A stretch of 37,415 nt of DNA from Leptospira biflexa (lineage in GTDB: Bacteria > Spirochaetota > Leptospiria > Turneriellales > DYLW01). Made by a program: the position numbers and the translations under genes. Location: assembly GCA_020721865.1 (NCBI GenBank), contig DYLW01000008.1, forward strand, positions 45,957-83,371. The letters run 5' to 3'. Positions within the stretch are counted from its first letter, which is position 1, and every line of letters starts with the position of its first letter. This document shows, piece by piece, positions 1 to 6,179 of the stretch. The notes beneath the pieces are model-generated. The model had not been told where the DNA came from and made no database searches. It worked only from the letters and a program-made list of their open reading frames with translations.

Positions 1-265
1 AAATGAGAGGAAAATTGATCAACTCCAGGAAGAAATGAACCGGCGGTTCGAGCAGATCGATAAACGTATCGAACAAAATGAGAGGAAAATTGATCAACTC
101 CAGGAAGAAATGAACCGGCGGTTCGAGCAGGTAGATGAACGTATCGAGCAGGTAGAGAGGCGATTGGATAGCATAGAAACCCGGATGTTTCACTTTATGC
201 TCTGGTCTTTTGGTATTACCTTTTCAGCAGCCGGGATCGTCATTGCGGTGCTCAAGCTGTCATAA
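1..265 (+). CDS. Coiled-coil protein with C-terminal membrane anchor (5' partial)
   Basis: The reading frame (codons from base 2) is open to the left edge, so the window begins inside the gene; the ATG at 35 is only an internal methionine. The visible 88 residues form a heptad-like coiled coil rich in Glu, Arg, Gln and Asp. They contain two nearly identical 25-residue units with the core EEMNRRFEQ and a third partial unit. A single hydrophobic segment (FMLWSFGITFSAAGIVIAVL) follows near the C-terminus. This fits a tail-anchored coiled-coil protein of the DUF1640-like kind, which are abundant and often repeat-variable in bacteria. No enzymatic motif is visible and the function is unknown. The true start and repeat number lie outside the window. 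Confidence 0.7.
   Translation, partial: NERKIDQLQEEMNRRFEQIDKRIEQNERKIDQLQEEMNRRFEQVDERIEQVERRLDSIETRMFHFMLWSFGITFSAAGIVIAVLKLS
2..151 (+). repeat. Two 75-bp in-frame tandem repeats
   Basis: Copies at 2-76 and 77-151 are identical over their first 54 bases and differ at only a few positions afterwards. The period is exactly 25 codons, so copy-number change would keep the coiled-coil frame. More copies may lie left of the window. Confidence 0.85.
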
Positions 266-294
266 AGCCTCCACTTTTCCCTTGGTGGGGCTCT

Positions 295-372
295 AAGCGT
301 TCACCGGAAACCCGGGGAGGATTGTTTACAGGACGGGAATTAAAAAAAGGGGCACAATCCCAGTGAACGTTT
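295..372. repeat. Nested inverted repeat between convergent genes
   Basis: The outer arms AAGCGTTCAC (295-304) and GTGAACGTTT (363-372) pair over 9 of 10 bases. The inner arms GGATTGT (319-325) and ACAATCC (354-360) pair perfectly. The structure lies between the end of the coiled-coil gene and the end of the decayed thioredoxin gene and overlaps the latter's stop codon. The hairpin has a strongly asymmetric internal loop (14 versus 2 bases). It is not a classical intrinsic terminator because no U-tract follows the stem. The role is unknown. Confidence 0.4.
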
Positions 373-603
373 ATCCAATCATTTTTTTTAACTCTTCCAT
401 GCGAGGGATTCTTATGGCCACTTTCACAACGGAACCCACAACAAGGGCAGGAGTGGTCATTACCCCAAATTCCATAATTTTATAAATATCCGTTACTTTT
501 TCTACGGTATACTCAATACCCAGCTCATCGGCAGCAATTCTTGATAATTCTTCCAGCCTCGGCAGTTGGGACAACCTGACCCCAGAATTTATAAATTTTT
601 CAT
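371..603 (-). pseudogene. Decayed small thioredoxin-like (redox-active disulfide protein 2) gene
   Basis: The C-terminal 60 or so residues read cleanly as the thioredoxin_3 / redox-active disulfide protein 2 family, including the cis-proline region MTTPALVVG. The family start is recognisable upstream but broken. From an ATG at 603 the frame reads MKNL, then a TAA stop, then ILGSGCPNC with the expected CxxC. Directly after the second Cys the frame changes, so the rest lies in another frame; one lost base in the CCG of TGCCGAGG would explain it. An AAA-to-TAA change would explain the stop. The gene therefore appears inactivated by one nonsense and one frameshift change unless these are sequencing errors. 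Family members usually sit beside an ArsR regulator and a COG0701 permease, exactly as here. Confidence 0.75.
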
Positions 604-698
604 TTTTTTTCCTTTAGTTTATTAACGTCTTTATAATCATTATCTTTCCTTCTGGCTTCCTGTGGCAGTTTTTGATGGGAACACTGAACATACTTCAT
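600..698 (-). CDS. Possible 32-residue peptide between permease and thioredoxin remnants
   Basis: A small frame starts at an ATG preceded by AAGGAGCT (good ribosome-binding site, spacing about 4) and ends in a TGA that overlaps the ATG of the thioredoxin remnant (ATGA). The peptide starts MKYVQCSHQK and has a lysine-rich tail. I recognise no family. The ribosome-binding site and the coupled stop/start suggest it may have been, or still be, translated. It could equally be the remnant of a longer lost gene, because both neighbours are decayed. Confidence 0.3.
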   Translation of the reverse strand: MKYVQCSHQKLPQEARRKDNDYKDVNKLKEKK

Positions 699-708
699 AA
701 TAGCTCCT

Positions 709-1375
709 TCAAAAAAAATTCCCAAAAATAAATCCGCTGGGTGCAGACATCAGAACCACCAGTGAAATATACACCACCGTTTTTTTGGGTCCCATCACCG
801 TATGGATAACCAGCATACTCGGCAGGGACAACGCCGGTCCGGCCAGAAGTAAAGCCAATGCGGGCCCCTTGCCCATGCCGGCCTCCATGAGACCCCGCAA
901 AATGGGTATTTCTGTGAGGGTCGCAAAGTACATTAACGCCCCGCTATGGAAGCGAATAAATTCACCCCAATGGAATTCCCGCCTACTGCATCGCTGATCC
1001 ATTTTTTGGGAGCAATCCCTTCTGCACCGGATGAACCCAAAAAGAAACCGGCAAGCAATACCCCAAACAAAAGAAGCGGCAAAATTTGGCGGGCAACCCC
1101 CCAGGACTCCCGAAACCGCTGTATTCTTTGAATCTGCTCTTTCCTGAAGAGAATCTGCATTATCGTCCGATGACTATACTCAGAAAAACAGCTCCCAGAG
1201 CCCGGGCAATCCCCAGCTCCACTCCCAGAACACTGGCGGTTAAAACAATTGCCAGAACATTTATGGCCGGCCCGGAATATAAAAATGCCACCGCCGGACC
1301 GAGCCCCCATCCTGTAAATACCCGCAAAAAGAGGAAGCACAGTACAGGAGGTTTACATTCATCTTTCCAGTTCAT
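709..1375 (-). pseudogene. Decayed COG0701/YraQ-type permease
   Basis: Segments of one permease lie in successive frames. The start MNWKDE at 1375, with AAGGAAA upstream, is followed directly by a Cys-Thr-Val segment (TVLPLFAGIYRMGA), a frame change near 1300-1308, then GPAINVLAIVLTASVLG. Another frame change near 1164 leads to MQILFRKEQ and on to VGGNSIGVNLFASIAG. A last change near 938-942 leads to ALMYFATLTEIPIL to the end at 709. The frame changes near 1164 and 938 can each be repaired by adding one base. From memory of the family, roughly a hundred residues normally lie between the MNWKDE-like start and the Cys-Thr-Val segment, so an internal deletion is inferred near 1353-1358. Intact members are multi-pass membrane proteins encoded with ArsR-type regulators and small thioredoxins. 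This copy should be non-functional. Confidence 0.8.
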
Positions 1376-1435
1376 CGTGTTTCCTTTCTTAACCTGTATA
1401 TTTTCCCATATTGCCATGGATGAGGCAAAAAAAAA

Positions 1436-1786
1436 TCAGCGTATCCGGCAGGATTGCAGGGCCTCCATCTCGCTTTTCACCCTGCTCTCCAGTACATCTT
1501 CAATACAACTTATAAAATTTAAAACACAGGGGGATTTCAAATGGTATATGATGCTGGTGCCATTCCTTTTATCATACACAAGACCCGAATTTTTCAATAT
1601 GCTTAAATGTTTGGATACCGTGGAAGCGTCGTCACCAATCATATACGTAAGTTCACCCACACTGCGGGGGCTGTTGTGCAACTCTTCGATTATAAAAAGC
1701 CGGCTTGGATGAGAAATGGCCTTAATTATCTGTGCTCTGCTTTCATATTTCTGTGGTAATTTTTCCCCCATAGTCTCCATGGTCAT
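1436..1786 (-). CDS. ArsR-family transcriptional regulator
   Basis: A 116-residue winged-helix protein from the ATG at 1786. In-frame alternatives are 1780 and 1771; the longer upstream extension is not family-like. The order is typical of ArsR/SmtB repressors: IIKAISHPSRLFIIEEL, then the recognition region DDASTVSKHLSILKNSGLV, then the beta wing KRNGTSIIYHL. The classical ELCVCDL metal site is absent; two cysteines in the C-terminal helix (SPCVLNFISC) could form another sensing site. It stands 61 bases ahead of the permease remnant on the same strand and presumably controlled that operon. The regulator itself shows no disruption. TTGACC and TTTATATTT lie just upstream of the start and may be promoter elements. 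Confidence 0.85.
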   Translation of the reverse strand: MTMETMGEKLPQKYESRAQIIKAISHPSRLFIIEELHNSPRSVGELTYMIGDDASTVSKHLSILKNSGLVYDKRNGTSIIYHLKSPCVLNFISCIEDVLESRVKSEMEALQSCRIR

Positions 1787-1862
1787 TTGGCCAAATATAA
1801 ATAGACGGTCAACAAAAAACGGGAAAAACACAAAAAAGCAGTCCCATGGCAAATTCACAGGA

Positions 1863-1898
1863 TATGTCTCCTATGCGTCCCCCCTATAATGAGACATA
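1863..1898. repeat. 8-bp inverted repeat upstream of the ArsR gene
   Basis: TATGTCTC (1863-1870) and GAGACATA (1891-1898) are perfect inverted copies around a 20-base centre containing a run of six C. The site lies between the thioesterase stop and the ArsR start. It could be a regulatory or weak hairpin element. No T-tract marks it as a terminator. Confidence 0.3.
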
Positions 1899-1916
1899 AT
1901 CCCGATGAAAGCGGAA

Positions 1917-2336
1917 TCAATCGGAAAAAGTTTTACGAAATGCTTCCGGAATCCGTGCCGGGCGATGGGTTTCCCTGTCCACAAAGGCCATTTTCATGCG
2001 GCAGAGTACCACAAGGCGGTCTTTCTTTTTGTTGGTTCCTTTGTAAAAAATATTGAAGGATGTTTTCTCCAGATCCGTGATTTTCATTTCCACAATGATT
2101 TCATCGTTATGGAAAATTTCCCCTTTATATTCTGTATAGGAGTCTATGATAAATGTCCCCTTCCCTGCAATATCCAGTTCCTTAAAACCAAAATCGGCAA
2201 AGTAACGAATCCGTGCCTCGTGTAAAAGTGCCAGAAAGCCATCTGCTCCCACATGCCCACTGTAGTTCAGATATCCAATATGGACATTAATTCTGGTGGA
2301 GTAAGTATTCTCATAATTAAAATTGATCTCTCCCAT
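1917..2336 (-). CDS. Hotdog-fold acyl-CoA thioesterase (YbgC/4-HBT family)
   Basis: The 139-residue protein starts at the ATG at 2336, with GGGGAAC seven or so bases upstream; the extra N-terminal residues possible from an earlier codon look non-coding. The pattern YSTRINVHIGYLNYSGHVG followed by a long helix (FLALLHEARIRYFADFG) is the hotdog layout in which an Asp/Asn near the first turn and the helix form the thioester site. Later strands (GTFIIDSYTEYKG, DEIIVEMKI, CRMKMAFVDRET) complete the sheet. The usual Asp of YbgC-type enzymes appears as Asn/Tyr-Ser here, so catalytic competence is not certain. The substrate is unknown. It is divergent from bactofilin and upstream of the ArsR gene. 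Confidence 0.75.
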   Translation of the reverse strand: MGEINFNYENTYSTRINVHIGYLNYSGHVGADGFLALLHEARIRYFADFGFKELDIAGKGTFIIDSYTEYKGEIFHNDEIIVEMKITDLEKTSFNIFYKGTNKKKDRLVVLCRMKMAFVDRETHRPARIPEAFRKTFSD

Positions 2337-2584
2337 GGTAAGTTCCCCGTTTTGATACGGATACGGACAGTAAATGATAATTTGCCCAAAAACCCGCATC
2401 CAGTTTCGGGCATTCCCGGTAGACAGATAAGCGACATAATCGCTCTCTGGGGTTTTTCTTCCTTCGTTATGTCACATTTTCCACAGAAATTGTCTCACGC
2501 TGGCAATTCTGGCTGCTATAAACGCGAAAAAATCTTTTTCAAATGGACAATTTATTTCCAGAATACAGTTTGGTAAAAACGGTT

Positions 2585-2588
2585 GGAG
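2585..2588 (+). promoter_or_regulatory. Ribosome-binding site deciding the bactofilin start
   Basis: GGAG lies six bases before the ATG at 2595. An in-frame TTG at 2583 overlaps this site and is therefore not preferred. Confidence 0.6.
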
Positions 2589-2594
2589 AAATAT

Positions 2595-3041
2595 ATGGCA
2601 CTGGTAAAAGGATCACAAGAAATAACAAATTCTACAATTGGCCCTAATTCATTTTTTTCCGGAAGATTTTACATTAACGGGAGCCTGAAAATTGATGGAA
2701 AATTTGAAGGAAAAGTCCTGGAGTCGGAGCAATTATATATTGGCGTCACGGGCAAAGTTAAAACAAATATCACCGCAAATTCTGTAATCGTGGAAGGAAT
2801 TATTGTGGGGAATGTAACCGCCCGGAACAGGGTGATGCTGCTTCCCACTGCGAAGGTTTTTGGGGACATTAAAACTCCGGAATTAATCATCCAGAATGGT
2901 GTGATTCTGGAAGGAAGATGTACCATTTCCAATGACCTGAAAACATCGTCCAAAGACCTCATTGAAGCGGAATACAATAAAGATAACTTAAAAGAGAGCA
3001 TATTATTTCCTGAAGCAGCCAGTAGCTCCAAAAACCGATAA
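2595..3041 (+). CDS. Bactofilin-family cytoskeletal protein
   Basis: A 148-residue protein whose centre is a right-handed beta-helix signature. It opens with TIGPNSFFSGRFYINGSLKIDG, followed by regularly spaced hydrophobic and Gly turns (GKVKTNITANSVIVEGIIVG, NRVMLLPTAKVFGDI, PELIIQNGVILEG). Short disordered N- and C-terminal tails flank it. Bactofilins polymerise without nucleotide into filaments at the inner face of the membrane and commonly organise peptidoglycan synthesis or cell shape. The gene is divergent from the thioesterase. Its TAA abuts the TTG start of pdxA with no intergenic base, so the two are very likely one transcript. The 2337-2594 region upstream shows a GACATAA/TTATGTC inverted repeat (2433-2473) but no clear promoter. 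Confidence 0.9.
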   Translation: MALVKGSQEITNSTIGPNSFFSGRFYINGSLKIDGKFEGKVLESEQLYIGVTGKVKTNITANSVIVEGIIVGNVTARNRVMLLPTAKVFGDIKTPELIIQNGVILEGRCTISNDLKTSSKDLIEAEYNKDNLKESILFPEAASSSKNR

Positions 3042-4103
3042 TTGAAACCCCATGAATTTATCATTATTTCCCAAGGAGATGCCGCCGGGTTAGGCTGGCA
3101 TCTCTGGAAAAAAATACTGAAAAAACCGGCGGATTTTTTTTCCGCATCCCAGATACAAAATTTCCGGAATATCATAACCGTTGGGTTTCTGTTTGAGAAC
3201 GATGGGCCCTTCATCCATAAGAATTTTCTTGTGGTGGAAACCCCTCCGGATCTGAAACTTGGTGCTTATCGGAAATGGAGAGCTCAATTCAAATCCGTTT
3301 TGTTTGACTCACGCAGAAAGAAACCGGTTTTTTTGTCACTGCGAAAAGAAAGGGCATATATTCCCGGAAAAGAGGATGCCCTCATCGCCCTGAAGAGCTA
3401 CCGTGCCTTTATCCTTTCCCTGCGACTGTGGGACATTCTGCCGGTTTCCTCACTGGTGACTCTTCCCGTTTCCAAAGAAATGATCATGAAAGCCGGGATT
3501 TCCTTTTCTGGCCATACCCGGGTCATTGAAGAATTCACCGGACACCGGGCGTTTATGTGCATGTACCACCCCACTCTTTCCGTCATGGTTCTCACAGAGC
3601 ATATTCCTCTGGCCAGCGTGAGCGAAAAAATCTACCAGACCGATTTTAATTCTCTGGAAAAAGCCCTGTTTTTTTTCCGGAATCTTTTCCACCCTAAAAA
3701 AAATTTTGCCATGACCGGATTGAATCCTCATGCCGGGGAGCATGGAAGGATTGGCGACGAGGAAAAATTTCTGGAATATCATCTGAAAAATCTGCAGAAA
3801 GCCGGGATTGAAATTGATGGGCTTTTTCCTGCCGATGGCATCTTTGGACGGGATCAGCGGAAAAATTATTCTCTGGTGGTTGCCCAATATCATGACCAAG
3901 GTTTGATCCCCTTCAAGGCTCTGGCGGGATTATCCGGTTTGAATATCACACTAAACCAGCCCCGGCTCCGGGTTTCTCCCGACCATGGCACAGCCTATTC
4001 CATGGTGGAGAAAGACCTGGGAAATCCGGTCAGCATCATCAAAGCGGTCCAATTTGCCATGAGGTATAACCAGAAATGGATACACACATACTCATCCCTT
4101 TAA
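3042..4103 (+). CDS. pdxA: 4-hydroxythreonine-4-phosphate dehydrogenase (PdxA)
   Basis: PdxA oxidises 4-phosphohydroxy-threonine in the pyridoxal-5-phosphate pathway using NAD and a divalent metal. The 353 residues carry the family landmarks in order: QGDAAGLGWHL (usually GDPAGIGPE), SFSGHTRVIEEFTG with a metal-ligand His, LNPHAGEHGRIGDEE, PADGIFGRD, VAQYHDQGLIPFKAL with another ligand His, and PDHGTAYSM with a third. The start is a TTG immediately after the bactofilin stop; no closer ATG would keep the N-terminal motif and no clear ribosome-binding site is seen, which suggests translational coupling. The Ala in the first motif and an insertion-rich N-terminal half make it a divergent member. 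It could belong to the PdxA-like subfamily acting on other sugar-acid phosphates. Confidence 0.85.
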   Translation: MKPHEFIIISQGDAAGLGWHLWKKILKKPADFFSASQIQNFRNIITVGFLFENDGPFIHKNFLVVETPPDLKLGAYRKWRAQFKSVLFDSRRKKPVFLSLRKERAYIPGKEDALIALKSYRAFILSLRLWDILPVSSLVTLPVSKEMIMKAGISFSGHTRVIEEFTGHRAFMCMYHPTLSVMVLTEHIPLASVSEKIYQTDFNSLEKALFFFRNLFHPKKNFAMTGLNPHAGEHGRIGDEEKFLEYHLKNLQKAGIEIDGLFPADGIFGRDQRKNYSLVVAQYHDQGLIPFKALAGLSGLNITLNQPRLRVSPDHGTAYSMVEKDLGNPVSIIKAVQFAMRYNQKWIHTYSSL

Positions 4104-4495
4104 TCCTATGGGGAGTCTTCCTTTTTTTCCTGCTTTTCCGGAAAGGAATCCCCGGTTTGCTCAAATTAATTATGGTTTTCCTGTTTTCCTCCGGGGTATT
4201 ATTCTGGTATGATGAGATGTTGTTTTTCTTTTCCGGGATAGATGCTCAGAATGCGGCGTATTATCTGGATATGATCAGAAGAGGAATCTATTCCGTGTTT
4301 CTGGCACTTTTCTGGATCTGGCCCATTACCACCTTGTTTGTCTTTTACGCCGCCAGTGATCTGGATTCCGTGCGGGTATTGATAGCCTTGTCTTTTTTTA
4401 CGCTTTTTATCTGGCTTCTTTTTCTGGCGAGCCGTTTTTTAACCGTAGAGCATATCCAAGCATTGCTTGTCTCAATTCCTCCGTTCCTTCTTTAG
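4076..4495 (+). CDS. Small integral membrane protein, unknown function
   Basis: The ATG at 4076 lies inside the 3' end of pdxA (28-base overlap) with GAGGT about ten bases upstream. The 139-residue product has about four hydrophobic segments: ILIPLILWGVFLFFLLF, GLLKLIMVFLFSSGVLFW, GIYSVFLALFWIWPITTLFVF and VLIALSFFTLFIWLLFLA. A loop with FSGIDAQNAAYYLDMIRRG lies between segments two and three. No family is recognised. It is probably co-transcribed with bactofilin and pdxA. Its last 89 bases lie antisense to the 3' end of hflX. Confidence 0.6.
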   Translation: MDTHILIPLILWGVFLFFLLFRKGIPGLLKLIMVFLFSSGVLFWYDEMLFFFSGIDAQNAAYYLDMIRRGIYSVFLALFWIWPITTLFVFYAASDLDSVRVLIALSFFTLFIWLLFLASRFLTVEHIQALLVSIPPFLL

Positions 4496-5570
4496 AGAGG
4501 GTGTTTCCCCAGAGAGCTTCCGGGAATTTCTGGGACAGGATGCTTTTTATTTCTTCACGCAGAAGATCGTCCTTATTGAAAAAAATGATTTTATCTTTTT
4601 TCTCCAGCCCCAGGCGGGTAATTTCTTCCAGTACCACCCGGTATTCCTCCAGAACCACCGGACTGGACGCATCCAGTACCAGAACCAGCACATCGGAATA
4701 GGAGATTTCTTCCAGGGTGGAGGAAAATGCCGCCACCAGAGCCGCCGGAAGATTCCGGATAAACCCGATGGTATCACTCACCATGGAATAGAGGGGGATG
4801 TAATTATGCTGTCCCAGGTATACTTTCCGGGTCTGGGAATCCAGGGTGGCAAACAGGCGGTCTTCTGCGTGGAGGGGAACGGCGGAAGACCCGATGGCAT
4901 TGAGCAGGCTGGTCTTCCCGGCGTTGGTATAGCCAATCAATGTAAAGGATATATCTTTGCGGTTTTTTCGGGTATTTGCCCGGTGTCGTTCCAGGGCTTC
5001 CAGTTCGCCTTTAATTTTGGAAATCCGGTTTCTGATATGGCGGCGGTCCGTTTCCAGCATGGATTCCCCCGGACCACGGGTACCAATACCACCACCCAAC
5101 CGGGAGAGAACATTTCCCAAACCTTTGAGCCGGGGCAGAATATAATTCAACTGTGCCAGTTCCACCTGTAATGCGGAGCTTTTTGTTTTTGCCCGCATAG
5201 CGAAAATATCCAGAATCAGCTCAATCCGCCCAATGACTCTAACCTCCAGCTTCTCTTCCAGATTTCTCAATTGGCCGGGTTTCAGGGCGGCATCTACGAT
5301 GAGCAGATTGCATTCATTTTCCTGAAGCTTTGCTTTGATATAGGAAACCACCCTGCCCGGAAAAAAACTGCCCGGATCCGGATTTTTCAGACGGATAAAA
5401 AGCTGATCTCTGGCTTCCACATAAGCCGTGTCCGCCAAAAGATAAAGCTCATTGAGGGATTCTTCCTGCACCGATTTTTCCGGATAGGATAGATTTCCAT
5501 ACTGTCCCACCAGAAGGGCACTATATTGGTATTCCGATATGGAATGGCGGTATAAACTGGAGGCATCCAT
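4407..5570 (-). CDS. hflX: Ribosome-associated GTPase HflX
   Basis: HflX binds the 50S subunit and can split stalled or stress-inactivated 70S ribosomes. The 387 residues show the HflX N-terminal domain, the glycine-rich hinge RLGGGIGTRGPGE with the following ETDRRHIRNRI helix, and a G domain. G1 is GYTNAGKT near residue 212 (Thr instead of the usual Ser after Lys), G3 is DTIGFI near 265, and G4 is NKDD near 328. The C-terminal extension is short. The ATG lies ten bases beyond the stop of the DUF192 gene, so it is likely the last gene of the gspG-to-hflX block. Its 3' end overlaps the convergent membrane protein gene by 89 bases. Confidence 0.95.
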   Translation of the reverse strand: MDASSLYRHSISEYQYSALLVGQYGNLSYPEKSVQEESLNELYLLADTAYVEARDQLFIRLKNPDPGSFFPGRVVSYIKAKLQENECNLLIVDAALKPGQLRNLEEKLEVRVIGRIELILDIFAMRAKTKSSALQVELAQLNYILPRLKGLGNVLSRLGGGIGTRGPGESMLETDRRHIRNRISKIKGELEALERHRANTRKNRKDISFTLIGYTNAGKTSLLNAIGSSAVPLHAEDRLFATLDSQTRKVYLGQHNYIPLYSMVSDTIGFIRNLPAALVAAFSSTLEEISYSDVLVLVLDASSPVVLEEYRVVLEEITRLGLEKKDKIIFFNKDDLLREEIKSILSQKFPEALWGNTLSKEGTEELRQAMLGYALRLKNGSPEKEAR

Positions 5571-5579
5571 TGGGTGGGG

Positions 5580-6167
5580 TTATGGACCTCTTCTCTGGTA
5601 TTTTTCTTTCAACATCTTCCTTTTAGCTTCCATGGCATTGGGAGAATTTTTTTTCTCTTCTTTGGCCTTAACAATTCTGACCTTGTCATGGATGGAAACC
5701 AGATTTTTCCGGAACCATCCGGCATTGGCCTCCACTGCATACAGAGCCGGGTTATCTGATTCTATTACGGTTTTATCAAAAGGTTTCATGGAATGCAGGG
5801 ATATGATATAATTTTTCTCTGCAATAAAAGCAATGGTCAGAGGAATTTTTGTGTGTTGCATCCAGAAGTTCAAAATTTGGGGTTTGGAATACACAAAAAT
5901 CATCCCTTGGTTTTCTTCCAAATAATCCCGGTGCATCAGCCCGATCCGTTTTTCCTCTTCTGTGATGGCCACTTCACAGTAGAGGGGCACTTCCACCCCG
6001 GCGGCATTTTTAAAATAAACCGTCCAGATGGTTTTTTCCTGCTGTTTGGTGGACGTTTCCTTTTCATTGGTGCCACTTTTGGACACTTCCGGATACACTC
6101 CGGAGAATAACCCCACTGCCACAAGGGTGAGAATTGTGATGATTTTTAAGCGGATATATTTATTCAA
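5580..6167 (-). CDS. DUF192 protein with signal peptide
   Basis: The protein has 195 residues with an N-terminal hydrophobic stretch (IITILTLVAVGLFSGV) that looks like a signal peptide, then a Lys/Thr/Glu-rich linker. The DUF192 core follows: YCEVAITEEEKRIGLMHRDYLEENQGMIFVY, then NFWMQHTKIPLTIAFI and a Gly/Ala-Gly-Trp turn. It is therefore probably exported to the periplasm. The function of DUF192 is not established. The start is TTG: AAGGAGATC stands seven bases before it, inside the gap after the guaA stop, and no in-frame ATG fits better. A charged tail (KAKEEKKNSPNAMEAKRK) follows the domain. It lies between guaA and hflX on the same strand. Confidence 0.85.
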   Translation of the reverse strand: MNKYIRLKIITILTLVAVGLFSGVYPEVSKSGTNEKETSTKQQEKTIWTVYFKNAAGVEVPLYCEVAITEEEKRIGLMHRDYLEENQGMIFVYSKPQILNFWMQHTKIPLTIAFIAEKNYIISLHSMKPFDKTVIESDNPALYAVEANAGWFRKNLVSIHDKVRIVKAKEEKKNSPNAMEAKRKMLKEKYQRRGP

Positions 6168-6179
6168 AATGATCTCCTT

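Noticed and set aside
295..372. Integron attC site or intrinsic terminator
   Set aside because: The asymmetric hairpin is suggestive, but I see no convincing attC core sites, no integrase and no U-tract after the stem.
1086..1712. Plus-strand open frame across the permease and ArsR genes
   Set aside because: It is antisense to recognisable permease and regulator sequence and is open only by chance.
1863..2473. GACATAA/TTATGTC motif shared by sites near 1863-1898, 2433-2473 and 37350-37400 as a dispersed repeat family
   Set aside because: A 7-base word is expected several times by chance in a window this size (TTATGTC also occurs inside the PASTA gene), and the flanks do not align.
4467..5171. 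Long plus-strand open frame inside hflX
   Set aside because: It is antisense to conserved HflX GTPase motifs and has no family-like sequence or start context.
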